This document shows positions 33,745 through 46,122 of a stretch of DNA of 64,000 bases, one piece after another. Source of the stretch: Phanerodontia chrysosporium (Eukaryota; Basidiomycota; Agaricomycetes; Polyporales; Phanerochaetaceae); contig MJGA01000018.1 in NCBI GenBank assembly GCA_001910725.1, forward strand, positions 1 through 64,000, read 5' to 3'. The notes below the pieces were generated by a model. That model was not told the DNA's origin, did no database searches, and worked only from the letters and a program-made list of their open reading frames with translations. Numbering within the stretch: the stretch's first letter is position 1; every line of letters begins with the position of its first letter. Made by a program: the position numbers and the translations under genes.

Positions 33745-35243
33745 GGTTGGGCATCGTCCAGCAGGTTGCTTTGAGCACATCTGTAATACAACTCGTGAGA
33801 AGGCGGTGTCGTGCATCCTATATCTGATTAGATTCGCGTCTGGTCGGCGGTACTAAGCTGAATGCTATAACATCTAGATTGATGGTAGATATCGCGGCAA
33901 GGTGGTTTATCCTCGAGGCAAACATCAAAGCGGATATTTGAGCGTAGACCGTCCGTTGTCGCCGACGCGGAACGCCACGAAGGTGCCCGTCGCGCCAACC
34001 CGTACTTTCCCACGGGCGCATCAACCTGCCCTAAACACACACCGTATAACTTTGCGTGCCCGACATTGTTGTTTCCTCAGAACATACTCAGCTAGGATTT
34101 ATTTTATAGTTTCTAACTCGAGTCTCGCATGTTTACACATGCCACATCCTTCAAATCCAGTCGATGACATTCGCGTTCGCCCGTCATACCGAGCACATGG
34201 CCGCCGCCCTCGGGTGTGCGGTCGCGAGGACGTTTGACTCGCGTTCTGCGCGCACTGGTTTCAGTCGCGCGGGACGTTTGTCAGCGGGTGGAACGTCAGT
34301 CTGATGGATTACCTTTGGATTGTGGTTTGTGTAGATTATTGTAGAAGGTTTCAAAATATATTCTCTTCACAAAAGTTTTTGGTGTGAGCCGGTTTGCATG
34401 GAAGATGTGATGCCAGAACGTGAACTTCAATGAGTTCTAACTGCCCGTTTATGGACTGGATCGAAGTCTGAAGTAGAAAATCACAGCGATGTACAGCTTG
34501 AAGGATGTTGTCCAGTGCTTGCCGCCCATGTAGGAGTTGGCACTGTGTCACCGTGATGACTTGTCCTTGCCCTTTATATCAGCCCACAGGGCCATGCGTT
34601 ACTCTGTCTCGTGGATATCGATGGCTAAACCAGTCTGGCAAGTTTTAAAAGCCTTCGCTCTGACATCCCCGTCATTCCCGCTCCGCTGCCATGTTCTAGC
34701 TTTTGATGGGACACCAAGGCTGTGCACCGTACGTCCGAAGGGCCTCTCGTTGGCAAGACGCACCATTCTTCCGCCGCGGAAACAGCTCTGGTGGAAATAT
34801 CACCGCCGTCATTCTTGTCGACTGGGCTATTCACCGATGCAAACACCGTGCGTCGAGGCTGCGTAGATGCAGGCTGATGTGCAGGATGATACGCTCTCGC
34901 CGCACCAGTTTCGGTGCCCGCCGCAACACCTCCGTCGAACGATGTGGACATGTGGCTCGGCCAGGCATTCAGTTCAGGTACCGTCCTCCGACCCAGCGTG
35001 CATCTCTCATCACCAGCCCCCGCGCGCGCTCCCGGGGCACCATATGGCCCGCCGTGGCCTCGTCAATCAGGTCTGATCTTCCCCGTCCTGCTGAAGTCTC
35101 GGGTGCCCTGTTATAACAGCCGTGCCCTGGGCCTCGCGCGGGTGGGCTCCTCCATACTCCTCTGCCTGCTCGCGCCCTCCCCGGCCTCCTGCGGCCACGA
35201 CCCCTCCCGCCGCACCCCAGGCGCAGCCTCCAGGCCCCGAAGC
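33745..35243. other. Long intergenic region
   Basis: About 1.5 kb lies between the DUF6593-like cluster and the membrane-protein gene. No gene, RNA or repeat was recognised. An upstream non-coding exon of the next gene could be present. Confidence 0.4.
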
Positions 35244-37112
35244 ATGTCGCACAGCACGCCGCCGTCGCTGCTCGTATGGGCCGTCTTGTCCACCATGGTG
35301 CGCCTGGGATTCCCGTGAAATTCGGAGAATGACGCTGATGTGCGAGCTCCCCCGCCTGGTAGATGGGCATATTCCTCGTCCATCATCTGTATCGTTACGA
35401 CCGATTCAAGTGCTTGAAGTGCGTCCGCGCAACTGCCTAGGCTGCCTGAACGCTTATTTTGCGATTCCTAGATGGAACTACGGCCTTCAGTCTGGAGCCT
35501 TCAAGCGCGTTATGACCGTGAGCACCCCGGAAGCACCGACTCTCTCTCTCGGCTGACCACACGCCCAGTATACCTATCTCATCACGATACCCCTCATTAT
35601 GATATACTCTATTGGCTTTGCGGTGATCAAGTACGAGATGGGCTATACATACATGCCGGAGTATGGCAGTGAGTCCCTGCATCATCGTCCACCGTGCTGC
35701 GCGCCGACGCGTCTTCATAGTTCAACCAACACCCTGGCAACAATGGCCAAAGAAGTACCAACATGCTATCCTTCCGCTCTACCTCGTCTTCTCTGTCGGC
35801 TGGAGTCTCGAGTTGTAAGTGTCCCCTTGTCGTATGGCGGTCGCAATCTCACATTTGACCGCAGGGTTACACATCTTGAAGGTGTGTCGCAGTTTTAACT
35901 TGACGTGTCCTCTTGCTAAGGGCCCATACCGCGCAGAGTTATGTTTTTGGCTCTTCCTCGTCAATGCGGGGCGCGTAGGCCAGGACTGGTTCAGGAGCGG
36001 GTACTTCAAGGTCTGGGTTACGGGCTCCGTGATCTCAGTCATCTACATGCCCCTCGTCACGATATTCACCCGCTCAGATCCGCTGAAAGTGCGTCTCCCA
36101 ATACTTGCAATACTGTCTACGCCCTTGATCTGACTACTGGCCTAGAACGAAGCATACACGTTCCTTGCAGGGTCTCTCGGCAGTCTATGCATCACACTGT
36201 GCTTTACACCGATTCTATGGACGTTCCCAAAGTTCGTTGAGAGCCTGGTAAGCATGGCACTTTGTCAAGCGCTGTACCTCAGGGTCTGATGGGACCTTGC
36301 AGCGGTCTGAGGGGGTGGACATGAATACGCTCATGCGGCTCGTCAAGTTCCATGAACTTAACGTGAGTACGGTTGCCTTGTGTTAGGCACCACGAGTATG
36401 AATCATGCCTCTAGACGATCCGCATAGCGCTACGATTTGTTTTCTGCATCTCGCTCATCATTCTCGGTCTCGACGGCGCCCGGCCGCACCAACATATCAA
36501 CGACAAGTGTTTCTGGACGGAGCTCCTTTCCATGCTCGCAGGAATTGGCGTCACAGTTTCCTCCGCGATCACGCTCGTCGTGCGTACATCTGTAGGACCA
36601 CATTCCTCACATCACCCTGACAGCACGACGACACACAGATCTTCTTCCCGCGCAACATCCAGACCGAGTACTCGCTCAAGCAGGCGACGCAGCACTCGCG
36701 CTCGCTGCAGCTGCGCAGCCGCACGGGCGGCGCGCGCAAGGACTCGTACGCGGCGGCGTCGCCGCGGAGCCCGACCAAGTCGCACGCGTCGGAACTGCAC
36801 CTCGGCGCCGTGGGCACGCTGCAAGACGCGAGCACGGGCGAGCGCGACCTGTCGCCCGAGTCGCCGCTCAAGAGCCCGTTCGAGCTCGGCGAGTACGTCC
36901 CGCCCGTGACGTTCGCGCCGAACCGCCGCCTCGAGACGGGCGGGATGGTCCAGGGCTCCGTCAACGTCCTCGCGCCGCGCCCGCTCGCGATGCGTGGCGA
37001 CGCGGAGGCGGGTGGGCACCCCTTCGCGCACCATTACACGTCTCCGATAGATTTTGGGTCCGAGGAGGACGTGTGCTGGGGCTCACCGACGTCGCCGACG
37101 AGGCGGAGATGA
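35244..37112 (+). CDS. Multipass membrane protein of unknown function
   Basis: Eleven exons (35244-35297, 35363-35418, 35472-35517, 35569-35668, 35721-35814, 35865-35881, 35937-36088, 36146-36247, 36303-36362, 36415-36579, 36639-37112) give 439 residues; every junction is GT-AG and in frame. The first 290 residues hold about seven hydrophobic segments (for example LITIPLIMIYSIGFAVI, ILPLYLVFSVGWSL, LCFWLFLV, VISVIYMPLVTIF, LGSLCITLCFTPIL, FVFCISLIILGL, AGIGVTVSSAITLVIFF). Between them lie polar landmarks THLEELCFW and KFHELN. The last 150 residues are a Ser/Pro-rich, presumably cytosolic tail. The layout recalls fungal seven-helix receptor-like proteins, but no named family was recognised. 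Start is the ATG giving a hydrophobic N-terminus; an upstream exon is possible. Confidence 0.75.
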
Positions 37113-37201
37113 GGCTGACAAGGACTTTTTTATTCGTTACCTTATGTTGTAGTCTTGCAGGAGATGTATGAGTTCCGAGATGCTCAGGGTTGAATCAAAC
37201 T

Positions 37202-37275
37202 CCCAAGCGCGATAATAAGCCCATTATTGACTGGTAAGCCTTGCTGATAACCCAGTAAGTAAGCATTACACGCTT
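37202..37275. promoter_or_regulatory. Cluster of TAAG-core motifs upstream of the ankyrin gene
   Basis: Within about 65 bp lie ATAAGC, GGTAAGC and AGTAAGTAAGC, roughly 100-150 bp before the ATG at 37357. A similar cluster occurs in the divergent promoter at 43570-43635. Confidence 0.3.
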
Positions 37276-37356
37276 TACGTACTACTGTCTCTTACTCTCT
37301 TCCGCCAAAAGTATCCTCGGCAACGCCCGAAACATAACCTCATTTCTCCCTTCATC

Positions 37357-38055
37357 ATGTCCAAGCCGATCCCGACACAGGAAGAAAAAGACGAGGTGCT
37401 GCTCTCTTGCCGCTATGGCGACCTCGAGGACATCCAGCAGTTCGTCGACAAGTTCGGTGCAGAGCCGCTGAACGACATCCGCGACGGCAGCGGGAACAGC
37501 GTACTGCACATGGTCTGCGCGAACGGACACACAGGTGTGCACGAGCTCTTGCCTCGCCTCTGCCCCGCGCGGCGGCCGGAGAACTGACCCACGCAAGGTA
37601 CCTAACAGACGTCCTTGACTATCTGCTGCCCATCGTCTCGCCGTCACTGCTCTCGGCCCAGAACGACGCGGGCTCCGCCCCGCTGCACTGGGCCGCGCTG
37701 AACCAGCACCTCGACATCGCGCAGAAGCTCGTCCAGTTCCCCGGTGGGCCTGGTATCAATCTCATTGACATCAAGAACGCCGCAGGCCGGTCGCCGCTCG
37801 GCGAGGCTGAGAATGTGGGCTGGGAGGAGGGCGCGAAGTGGTTCGTCGAGGTCATGAACCTGGATGATAATGCGAAGGGGGAGGAGGACCTTCACCCAGC
37901 TGATGGGGCAGACCAAATCGAGGTTGAGATCCAGGACGCCGAGGGTCAGGTCGCGAAGATGAAGATCTCACCGCCACAGCAAAATAAGTGCGTGTGTCCT
38001 TCTTTACCCTGTCAGACGCTCTTTCTGACTTTGCTACAGGCCGGAGGGTCAATAA
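37357..38055 (+). CDS. YAR1-like ankyrin-repeat protein
   Basis: Three exons (37357-37534, 37609-37987, 38040-38055) give 190 residues. The N-terminal half has two to three ankyrin repeats (GSGNSVLHMVCANGHTDVLDYLL, split by intron 1; then SAPLHWAALNQHLDIAQKL). An acidic C-terminal tail follows (about 130-190). Size and layout fit yeast Yar1, a chaperone of ribosomal protein Rps3 in small-subunit assembly; this assignment is by family resemblance only. The last exon encodes only four residues plus part of a codon. Confidence 0.78.
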
Positions 38056-38485
38056 AGCCTCCCACATGACTATCAGATGGTCATCTCAAAACACACGCAT
38101 GTCCGACACTCGATAACGTGCTATCACCAATTGAACTGTCGGATGCCTACCTCGTATCGTTCTCGTTCACTCTCGCCGCTTGTAACGACTACATCTGTAC
38201 TCTATCTCTTACGTGCAAGTGACGTATATTCATACAAACGTCCTCTCGGCCTGAGACAATACGTTGCAGCATACGAGCGACATGGCGGAAATGCTCCCAA
38301 GGGTAGACTAGGCTTAGTGCATATATTGTGATTGTCATAGAGGCATAGATCTGTACATGTAGGTTTGCTAGAGATACAGACGAGCTGATAATACAAACGC
38401 TATCTTATAGTCTTCATCCAATGGAGTCACCATTGTCTACAATCGTTACAGTTCGTTCGATTCGTGGGTTCTAAAAGTCGAGGGT
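38056..38485. other. Convergent intergenic region
   Basis: 3' flanks of the ankyrin gene (plus) and the coiled-coil gene (minus). Nothing else was recognised. Confidence 0.4.
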
Positions 38486-40451
38486 TCATACTGCGAAGGA
38501 TTCGCCAAGAGCATCTGCTCGGCGCATCTTTCGCTCTACCCATATCTCTTTCCGCGCCCGAGCGTCGTCGCGCGTCCTCCGAATCTCGGCTCGCACTTCG
38601 CGACGGTGGTCGCGGGCTTCGTTCTGCGCGTCGGTGTATGCTCTGCGGTGAGCACGCTGAGTAGCGGCCTCTGCCGCCGCGGCATCGCGCGAGTGTCGCA
38701 AGTAAGAATGCAACTGCAGCATGCGGATATGGTCGTGGACGATCTGCACACATCACTCTAGTCAGGAGTTGCAAGGTATAGTGGGCAAAGTCTGACGTAC
38801 CCGCAGCTTCCGCTCGAGGTCCTCGAACTTCTCGACGTACCGCCAGAGCTTGTCAAGCAATGCACTAATCTTGTTGATGCGCGGCGGGCGGTCGCGAACA
38901 TGCTCGGCCTGGAGGGTGAGAAGGTCCAGATTGCTAGAAGACATTGAGACATCAGCAACTCCTCATGCAGGCTGGTGACTATGCTTACCGGCGACACGAC
39001 AGCAGGAGCAAGTCGTACGTCTGTGCCCACTCATGCTGTTCTTCCAACACCGACAGGTCCTCTGGAGCGTCCACCAATGCAGCTCGCACAGATAGAACAG
39101 CGCCCACCAGGCCTTCGACGACGGCAGTCGTCTCGTGCAGAGCCAACTCCCTGCAAGAACCGAGAACCTGCAGATGAATCGGGGTTAGGCCCATGTCACG
39201 AGGGATAAAGCTAATACAACGTACCCAACGCATGTCGCCAACCACGATTGCGCATCTGGCCGCCATCGCCTCCAGGTCAGCATAAGAGGACCGCTCGAAG
39301 CGTATCTCGAGTGGTGACAGCGGTGCAGGCGAGTCGACGGCCATGGGCGCGTCGCCAAGCGGCGATGCAGGCGGTAGAGGGCTTATGGACGATTTCTCAG
39401 GCGTGGCTAGTTGGGTATTGGTAGGCAGTGTCCGCGTGCGTGAGGAGTCCTTGACGGGCGAAGTCAAGTCGGGAGGCGCAAACGTCCAGTCAGTCGACGC
39501 CAGCGACAGTTTCCTCTCCTCGGACTTGACGGGTGGCGAGTACATCGGCGGGAGCTCGGTGTGGTGCCATGGCGGAGTGGCGGTCAGCGGGGGCAGCTCC
39601 GCGCATCGTTGGATGAGTGGTGGCGGCTGCTGGGGAGACTGCATTGCGGGCTGCGCAGCAGGGATCGGCACCCAGGTCTGCGGCACGTGGAAGCCGGGAG
39701 GCGGGACTGAAAACAGGGACGCCGGCGCTGGGACGTTCACACCAGGAATGACAGGACCCCCAAGAAGGAGAGCGGGCTGCTCGCGGATGGCGCTCTCGGG
39801 GATATAACCGGTAGGTGGGTAGTACAGCGCTGACACATCGTCCCGGATGTGGTCTGCGTCCCTGTGCATGTCTGTCATCGGCGGGCATGACGGAGGCGGA
39901 GTACGGGGACACAGCTGGATGGCGGGTGGCGACAGCTTGCGCAACCGCCTGTTGAAGCGCGAGGGCGGTGGGTCGTTCACAGACGTCATCCGCTCCTCGT
40001 GTCGCTCGCCTACCGAGTGGCTGCTGCTGAGGGACCGAGCGAGTGCCTCTGCGAGTGGTAATTGAGCCCGGCTGGGAAGTTGAAGCCCAAGCATGTCCGT
40101 GCAGGTTGTCCCTGCGTAGCCGGAATCGTGCGTAAAGTGGGTAGAGGCACTGACAGGTTGAGGAGCAGCAATGGGACGTCCGTCAAACATGTACTGGTTG
40201 AGATGTAGCCTGTGGCGCATCGTGCCCTGTGCAGGAGCTGCGGCCTCGTCGTCTCGAGGTCGGGTCGTGGTGTCAGATGCAGTGCTTGGGTCCCGCTGGG
40301 GAGTGTAGGACTCGGTGGTAAGAGGACGCGTGCTGTGGGTGAAGAGGGAAGGTGGGGTCTGGGGACGAGCTTGCTCAGTCGCAGAGGACCTTGCCGAGGA
40401 GAGTGCACGTGACAATGACAGAACCGTGGGGGCGCGTCGGACGCCGTGCAT
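38486..40451 (-). CDS. Hypothetical protein with disordered N-terminus and coiled-coil C-terminus
   Basis: Four exons (39225-40451, 38989-39167, 38801-38933, 38486-38743) give about 598 residues from the first in-frame ATG at 40451. The frame is open upstream to about 40694 without ATG, so a further 5' exon is likely; an ATG at 40807 in another frame is one candidate. The first 400 residues are Pro/Ser/Thr-rich and probably disordered. The last 190 are helical and highly charged (for example ISALLDKLWRYVEKFEDLER and an Arg/Ala/Glu-rich stretch), typical of a coiled coil. No family was recognised. Confidence 0.65.
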
Positions 40452-41702
40452 CGCCCGCGACTGGGGCGGCGCAGCGCGCGCACGCCGCGGTTCGATAGAA
40501 GCACTATCTGGAAGGTCCGCGCGCCCAAGGACGACCCTCGAGGTATTTTCGACAGCGGGCGATGCGATATTGGACCCTTTCCTGCAGTTCGTGGTGACAG
40601 AGCCCCGAGGCTGTGCAGACTGGACCCTCGAGGTCGACGTGGTATCTCGGCAGGTAAGGTCGTCAGTCCCGGCTCGAGGTGACGTGTCGTACACGGCTGA
40701 GTGGGATAGTGGTAGTAGGTGGGGTGATTAGTAGAGGTGCCATGGCTAGTGTAGCGGAATCCGGTCGTCAGATGATTGGCGCCTTGAATGATGGGTGGTA
40801 CCGTCATGTTCGTGAATAAAATGTGAGGACGTTAGCCAGTAACGAAGAGTCGCACTGCGACGAAGAGAGAAGGCCGATTGCAGGAGAGGGCCGGTCGAAG
40901 ACGGGACGAGGAGACAGCGCTTTGGACGGGATGGTCTTAAAGGAACCAAGTCACATCTCCAGGGCCTGGCGGTCGGTAAGCGAATACAAAAGCACGATCG
41001 CAAGACATCCAAGTCAGCGATAATCGCGATAGAATACAACACACAGGTTACGCACCAGTGATGTCGGCAAGCCGTACGGACCTGCTGAATCGCGGAACAA
41101 GGTGCTTTGTTATTGTTTTCGGAAGGCAACGAGGTAGTGAACAGCGCAATACTGGGTCCTCCACCGCTTCATTTTGCTTCGGAGAGGGGTTCCTCATGTC
41201 TGTACGCGAAGGAATGCGCGTTGCGCTGAGTTGCAAGGGATGATCACGGGCGGGGGCGCGGAAGCCGAAGACAATTGCCAGGCGCTTGGAGCCAGAAAAC
41301 GGCCGGCGACAAGAGCCGCCATCCTGGGAAGTGGTTGCGATGCGAGTAACCGACCAAAGCGACCACCCGGCGGTAGACAATACGTGGGGCGCAGGTGGGC
41401 GATTGATCGGGCAGCCTCCACCAGGCGGTCTACCCCATGAAGCCGTCACCTCGCATCTGCTAGCGTAAATGAGGCCAGCTTAAGGCACGTGTACGAAGCA
41501 TGGAGTTGCTCAGACGAAGTAGTTCAGCTACGTGGAGATATACCGCGCTGCTTTGCGCGAACGTCAATCGCCGGGTAGTCGGGATAGCCCGTTATCAAAG
41601 GCCTGTTATCTATGATCGCCTTAGTCTATGACTCCGACACAGGATAGCGGGAGCGACACGTACGAACAACACTGAGGCCTGAGCAAAGCACCGCGCACCG
41701 AC
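40452..41702. other. Divergent intergenic region
   Basis: Between the coiled-coil gene (minus) and the racemase gene (plus). It probably contains the unresolved first exon of the former. No other gene was recognised. Confidence 0.4.
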
Positions 41703-42433
41703 ATGGCGAAAGACGTCTCTGTTCTTGTGATTAATCCAAACTCGACCGCGTCGATGACAGAGGCCCTGAAGCCGCTATTGCAAGACTTGCTTCATCCAAA
41801 CTTGCGCATCGAGTTCTACACTGCACCAGCTTCCGCGCCGCCGTCCATAAATGACGAGGAAACCTCCGAAGCGTCGACAAGGGAAACCTTGCCTGACCTG
41901 ATGCAGTTTCTCGTGGACAAGACATATTCTGCGTACCTCATCGCATGCTACTCCGCCCACCCGCTCACGCCGATCTTACGCGAATCTCTCCATGCGCCAG
42001 TGCTGAACATCTTCGAGGCGTCCGTCATACGCGCAAGGTCGCTCGGGGTGCCCTTCGGCATTGTGACGACCGGCAAGTACTGGGAGACCGCTCTGAGCAC
42101 CGGGATCGCGCATATCAAGATGGATGCATCTGGGGAGACCGTGGAGGGGCTGGAGACAGGGAAGAACTTCTTGGGGTACGGAGCACGGGGCTGAGCGCGA
42201 CAGAGCTGCATTCGACAATACGCGAGGAGGTCGATAGGAGGATCATGGCTGCGAGCGCCGATCTCGTACGGCAGGGTGTACAGGTCGTGCTGCTTGGTTG
42301 TGCAGGCATGAGTGGGATGGAGGAGGCGGTCAAGCGCGGCGCACGCGAAGAGGGGGCAGAGGTGCGGATTATTGACGGAGTCCGAGCGGGTATCGAGCTG
42401 CTAGAGAGCTGGGCGAGGTCGGGAGGGCAATGA
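41703..42433 (+). CDS. Asp/Glu racemase family protein (hydantoin/allantoin racemase-like), one frameshift
   Basis: The frame from 41703 encodes the N-terminal half: VLVINPNSTASMT, the first catalytic Cys in LIACYSAHP (about residue 82), and FGIVTTGKYW. It is then lost at a run of four G (42173-42176). The frame one base further on continues with the family segment STGLSATELH and the second catalytic Cys in LLGCAGMSGM (about 200), ending at 42433. No intron of legal size fits, and a single missing G restores the expected family layout. The enzyme family uses two cysteines to epimerise substrates such as hydantoins; yeast Dcg1 is a member. Single-exon gene of about 243 residues if the shift is an error. 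Confidence 0.8.
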
Positions 42434-42702
42434 ACGGAGAGTTACACGCTGCCAGAAGTACAAGAATGCACCCTGTGACGCGACCCGTCTTCCTGGCTGA
42501 AAGTGTTCATGGGTGCAGCCATGTATCTGTAGTTAGTGGTAGTAGTGAAGAATGACGACTCACAACCAGACTCTAGAGGAGGTTTCGCGTTTCACCGATG
42601 CATGTGCAAGATAAATCCTCATTCAATTCCGAAGTCTACAATTCCGGGAAGCAACCGCCGTATAGCATCGAGCGTGCGGGCGCATGTATGCGAATAGTGT
42701 CG

Positions 42703-43423
42703 TTACAGCTGGTTTATCCGTTGCTGTACCTTGTCCTTCACCGTCAGGTAAGCGCTCATCAGAGTCTGCTCGTTGATGACGATCTCCGTTGTGTCTGCTC
42801 TTGGTCGGCTGACTCTTGAAGCGATGGCGGTAGAGTCCGTCTCGACGATGATGCTATGAGACGCATGTTCAGCGACGGGTCCGATCAAGACTCATAGCAG
42901 CTCAGGTACTGGCGGTTGCCGTCATCTGTAGGCAAAGTACAAGACTCACCCGTCGTCAATCGTCTCGTCTAGGCACAGCAGCACCAAGTCCAGATTCTCT
43001 AACACCGACCGCTTCTCCAGCTGGTTTCTGAGAAGCATGTGCGCGGCGTCCGAGAACGACACGAGCGCGGAGAGCAGCATTAGCTCGTTCGCCGACTGGT
43101 CGCCGATAATGTAGCATATGAGGTCGAGGGAGTGTCTGTACACTGCCAAGTAGCCGTCATACAGAATGATTTCGCCTGTACCAACGACTTGTCAGTCGCG
43201 ATGAACACGCCGGAGCCGTTCGTGTGCACGCACCGCCGGCCTTCTTAGTCTTCTGGAAAAGGCCCTTCTCGAATGCACGCTGCTCTTTGAGTGTAGTGAG
43301 CTTCTTGCTGCTGGATGGCGGAGCTCCGGGCGGGTGGTAGTATTTCGCAAGTACGCGATGCCCGTCAGTGTCGGTGATGATGAAGCCGGACACGGTGTAG
43401 AGCGAGAGGTTCAGGCTGGTCAT
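42703..43423 (-). CDS. RET3: Coatomer subunit zeta (zeta-COP)
   Basis: Three exons (43234-43423, 42950-43175, 42703-42853) give 188 residues, the usual length for zeta-COP. It is the small longin/AP-sigma-like subunit of the COPI coat that acts in Golgi-to-ER transport. Landmarks are the N-terminal strand [22 protein letters not shown], the central [23 protein letters not shown] split between residues 64 and 90, [18 protein letters not shown] at the second intron and a C-terminal helix. The gene is divergent from the NIF3-like gene, with about 350 bp between the start codons. Confidence 0.93.
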
Positions 43424-43776
43424 GATAGTATATTTGGGGCTGAACGGCGAGATTAATGACGCTGTAGACGAGACGAGGGTGGAATGTGACAGTCGCGCCC
43501 GTCGGCGACCTGAGACGTGTACCAATACTGTACCGTTCGTTAAGTAATCAAGTCGTCTTGATGATCTGAGTTAACTGCTAGTAAGCTTCTGATTGTAAGG
43601 GCATAAGCGTTAGGTAAGTAACTAGGAAGTAATCATAACAATAGATAGGCGCTGGCTCAACGACTCCCGGAATCCGCTTCGCCAGCTTCTTGACTGCGAC
43701 CCCCACTCGGCTTCACGTTGAAATCCATACCTTTATTGTGTAACCTCCATATAGCCGGACGGTTAAAGTCCCACAC
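43424..43776. promoter_or_regulatory. Divergent promoter region of zeta-COP and NIF3-like gene
   Basis: About 350 bp shared by two oppositely oriented genes. It includes a cluster of TAAG-core motifs (GTAAGC, GTAAGG, ATAAGC, GGTAAGT, AAGTAA) at about 43580-43635, like that upstream of the ankyrin gene. No TATA box is obvious. Confidence 0.4.
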
Positions 43777-44168
43777 ATGTCGCGCTTCAAGCTCGTCTTT
43801 TTTGCACCCGTGCAAGACACGTCCCGGATTCTCAATCACCTTTTCGCGAAGTGTCCACAAACCGTAGGGAAGATCGGGCAGTACGAGAGCTGCGCGTTTG
43901 TCTCGCGGGGTACGGGTCAATTCCGCCCGGGACCTGAAGCGAACCCGGTGATCGGCACCCGCGGCCAGCTGGAGTTCGTCGAGGAGAACCGCGTCGAGGT
44001 TGTTGTGAACGACAAGGGCGCAAACGAGGAGATCAAGGGCACAATAAATGCGCTAAAGGCTGTGGGTTGCTCTGCTCTGAGTCACCCGACATACTGAGGG
44101 CTGTTTCTGCCCAGGTTCATCCTTATGAAGAAGTCGCGTACGACGTATATCGCCTCGAGGATTTCTAA
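43777..44168 (+). CDS. NIF3/YqfO-type PII-like domain protein
   Basis: Two exons (43777-44061, 44115-44168) give 112 residues. The sequence has KLVFFAP at the start, a central GTGQFRPG-x-ANPVIG and a C-terminal HPYEEVAYDVYRLED. This set of motifs marks the small PII/CutA-like domain found alone in many fungi and bacteria and inserted in NIF3-family proteins. The exact role is unknown. Intron 1 (donor GTGGGT) interrupts just before the HPYEE motif; unspliced translation would end early at 44097. Confidence 0.85.
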
Positions 44169-44252
44169 ATTATATATCGCCATGGTGCACGCAATCACTG
44201 TGCTATCGCATCTATAATACATACACGAAGCTGAAAATATGCGCAGACAAGC

Positions 44253-45235
44253 TTAAACGACAAGAGTGAGCTTCAACTTGTCTCCGTCGATAACCTCCTG
44301 CTTCTTCGCCAGAAGGGCCTCGACATCCCAACGGCAATCAATGTAGCGTCCTGCGAGCCACTCGCGGCGCTCACGCACGAGCCAGAGGATTGTGTTTCCC
44401 GGGAGCTGCGTCGTGTCTGTGAGGATGCCCGCGTCGATGTACTCAGACGGGAGTTGCGTCGACATGTCGGTCATAATTGCGCCAGGATGCACTGAGTACG
44501 CGAGCACGCCCTTATCGCCGTACTCGGCGCACACCCACTCCGCAAGCCGCAGCTGCGCGAGCTTCGAGATCTATATGCCCCGTCAACTAGCCAGCCTGCG
44601 AACAGAAACCGTGGCAACGTACCGTGTACGCTGTGAAGCGCGGGAACGCAATCAGGGCACTCGCGCTCGTGACGTTGACAATGGTCTTGTCGCCGTTGCA
44701 CGCGATGAGCAGCGGCAAGAGCGCACGTGTTACCTCGTACGTCCCCCGGAGATTGACCTCGAACGCGCGCCACCAGCTGACAGGGTCGGTGTCTGCGATG
44801 AGCGCATACTTCTCAAGGTAGCCCGCGTTGTTGACCACGATGTCGACGCGCCCAAAGGTTTCCTCGATGCGCTTTGCGGCAGCTGCGACGGCGGCGGTGT
44901 CTGTGATGTCAACCGCCAGCGCAAGCACCTCGGTCTTGCGTCCTTCGCGCGCTGCCTCCAGACACGCGGCCTTGGTTGCGTCTGGACTGCTCCGCGCAAT
45001 GAGAACGATTCCCTTCGCGCCCGCCTGGGCCATCGCCACAGCGGTTGCCTGTCCAATGCCGCGCGATGCTCCGGTCACGACGACGACCTTTCCGGTGAGG
45101 TCCGCATTCGCGGGGTCGATGGCGGGGTAGGTGTCGTGTCTGTTCGTGGGTAGGAACTTCTCTCCTGCAGGCCAAGCTATGAGTACATGTTCTGTCGCTG
45201 CGAGTTGACACACGACTACCGATGTACTGCGCCAT
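44253..45235 (-). CDS. Short-chain dehydrogenase/reductase, paralog 1
   Basis: Three exons (45220-45235, 44623-45164, 44253-44570) give 291 residues. The first exon encodes only MAQYI plus one base, and the same tiny first exon exists in paralog 2. The Rossmann cofactor motif TGASRGIG is at about 38-45, NNAG at about 120 and the catalytic Tyr-x3-Lys in AYTISK (residues about 184-189, across intron 2), with an upstream Ser in TSASAL. These features mark a classical SDR oxidoreductase; the substrate cannot be told. Intact in frame. Confidence 0.9.
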
Positions 45236-46122
45236 ATCTGCGTTACTTGTGTCGCCTGTGTTGGATGGTGAGCCTCGCCGTCTTCTCTGTGATTTATATA
45301 TGCGCTACTTGCTGATTGATGTACTGCGAGTCTGATTCCCAAGAGCGTCTTGTGTTCACGGACTAGGCTTGCCGTATGCCTCTGCCACAGACGGCCTTCC
45401 AGGCCGATGACCAAGCTAAGCTATCAATGATTGTGCTTGCCGGCTTCGTGAATGCGGTATCGCTGAGTGAGTAATAGGCCCTAATTCGGCATATATAGGA
45501 GATAGCAAACCAGCCTGCAAACTCGCAAGCTCGCAAGGCGGGAATGTACGGATTTGATCGGGGAAGTCAAGCGCAGAGGATGCTGACAGACCGCAGGCCA
45601 AGCCCTTTCAAGCTCGTACACGGTGCAAAGCATAATCAAGAATTGCTCAGAATGAGGATGTATCGGGGTCGAAGTCGACGACTTTCCCCGCCCTAAGTGT
45701 AGTGACATGCAGGACATCGGCGGATGCAGCGCATACAGTCAAGGTGTCATTGTGATGTTTTGTTCCAAACTTCCAGCATTCTCACCTGACCTCCTACCCA
45801 CTTCACAGGGCACCATTAGAACATTTCCGCTCATTCGGGGCTAAGCTAAAAGGCCCAGAGAGTGCTTGGGAGGTTGAACACCGACTCTGGCCAGTGGCCA
45901 GGGTAACCCCAGGAACTCATCGACGTCGTTTCCACAGAAGACACCCGATCCTCCTGCACTAACCCTCTCCGGAAGTCGAGAGTTTTCAACGGTATGTTCA
46001 CAACTACCACTCCGCTTATGCTAGCCAAGGGCGATCTCTGTGTGTATCGCTGCGGTGCTCACGAGCGTTTCTATGCCCCACCATGGCTACGCAGTGGGTG
46101 GCACCCTGCGATATCAGCCAAA
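45236..46122. other. Intergenic region left of the gypsy plus copy
   Basis: Promoter side of dehydrogenase paralog 1. Nothing else was recognised. The last five bases before the LTR (46123-46127, CGAAT) are the target-site duplication. Confidence 0.45.

Noticed and set aside
42167..42206. Tiny intron in the racemase gene to explain the frame change
   Set aside because: The only GT-AG span that would fit is under 30 nt, far below the 45-100 nt introns of the other genes here; a single missing G explains it better.
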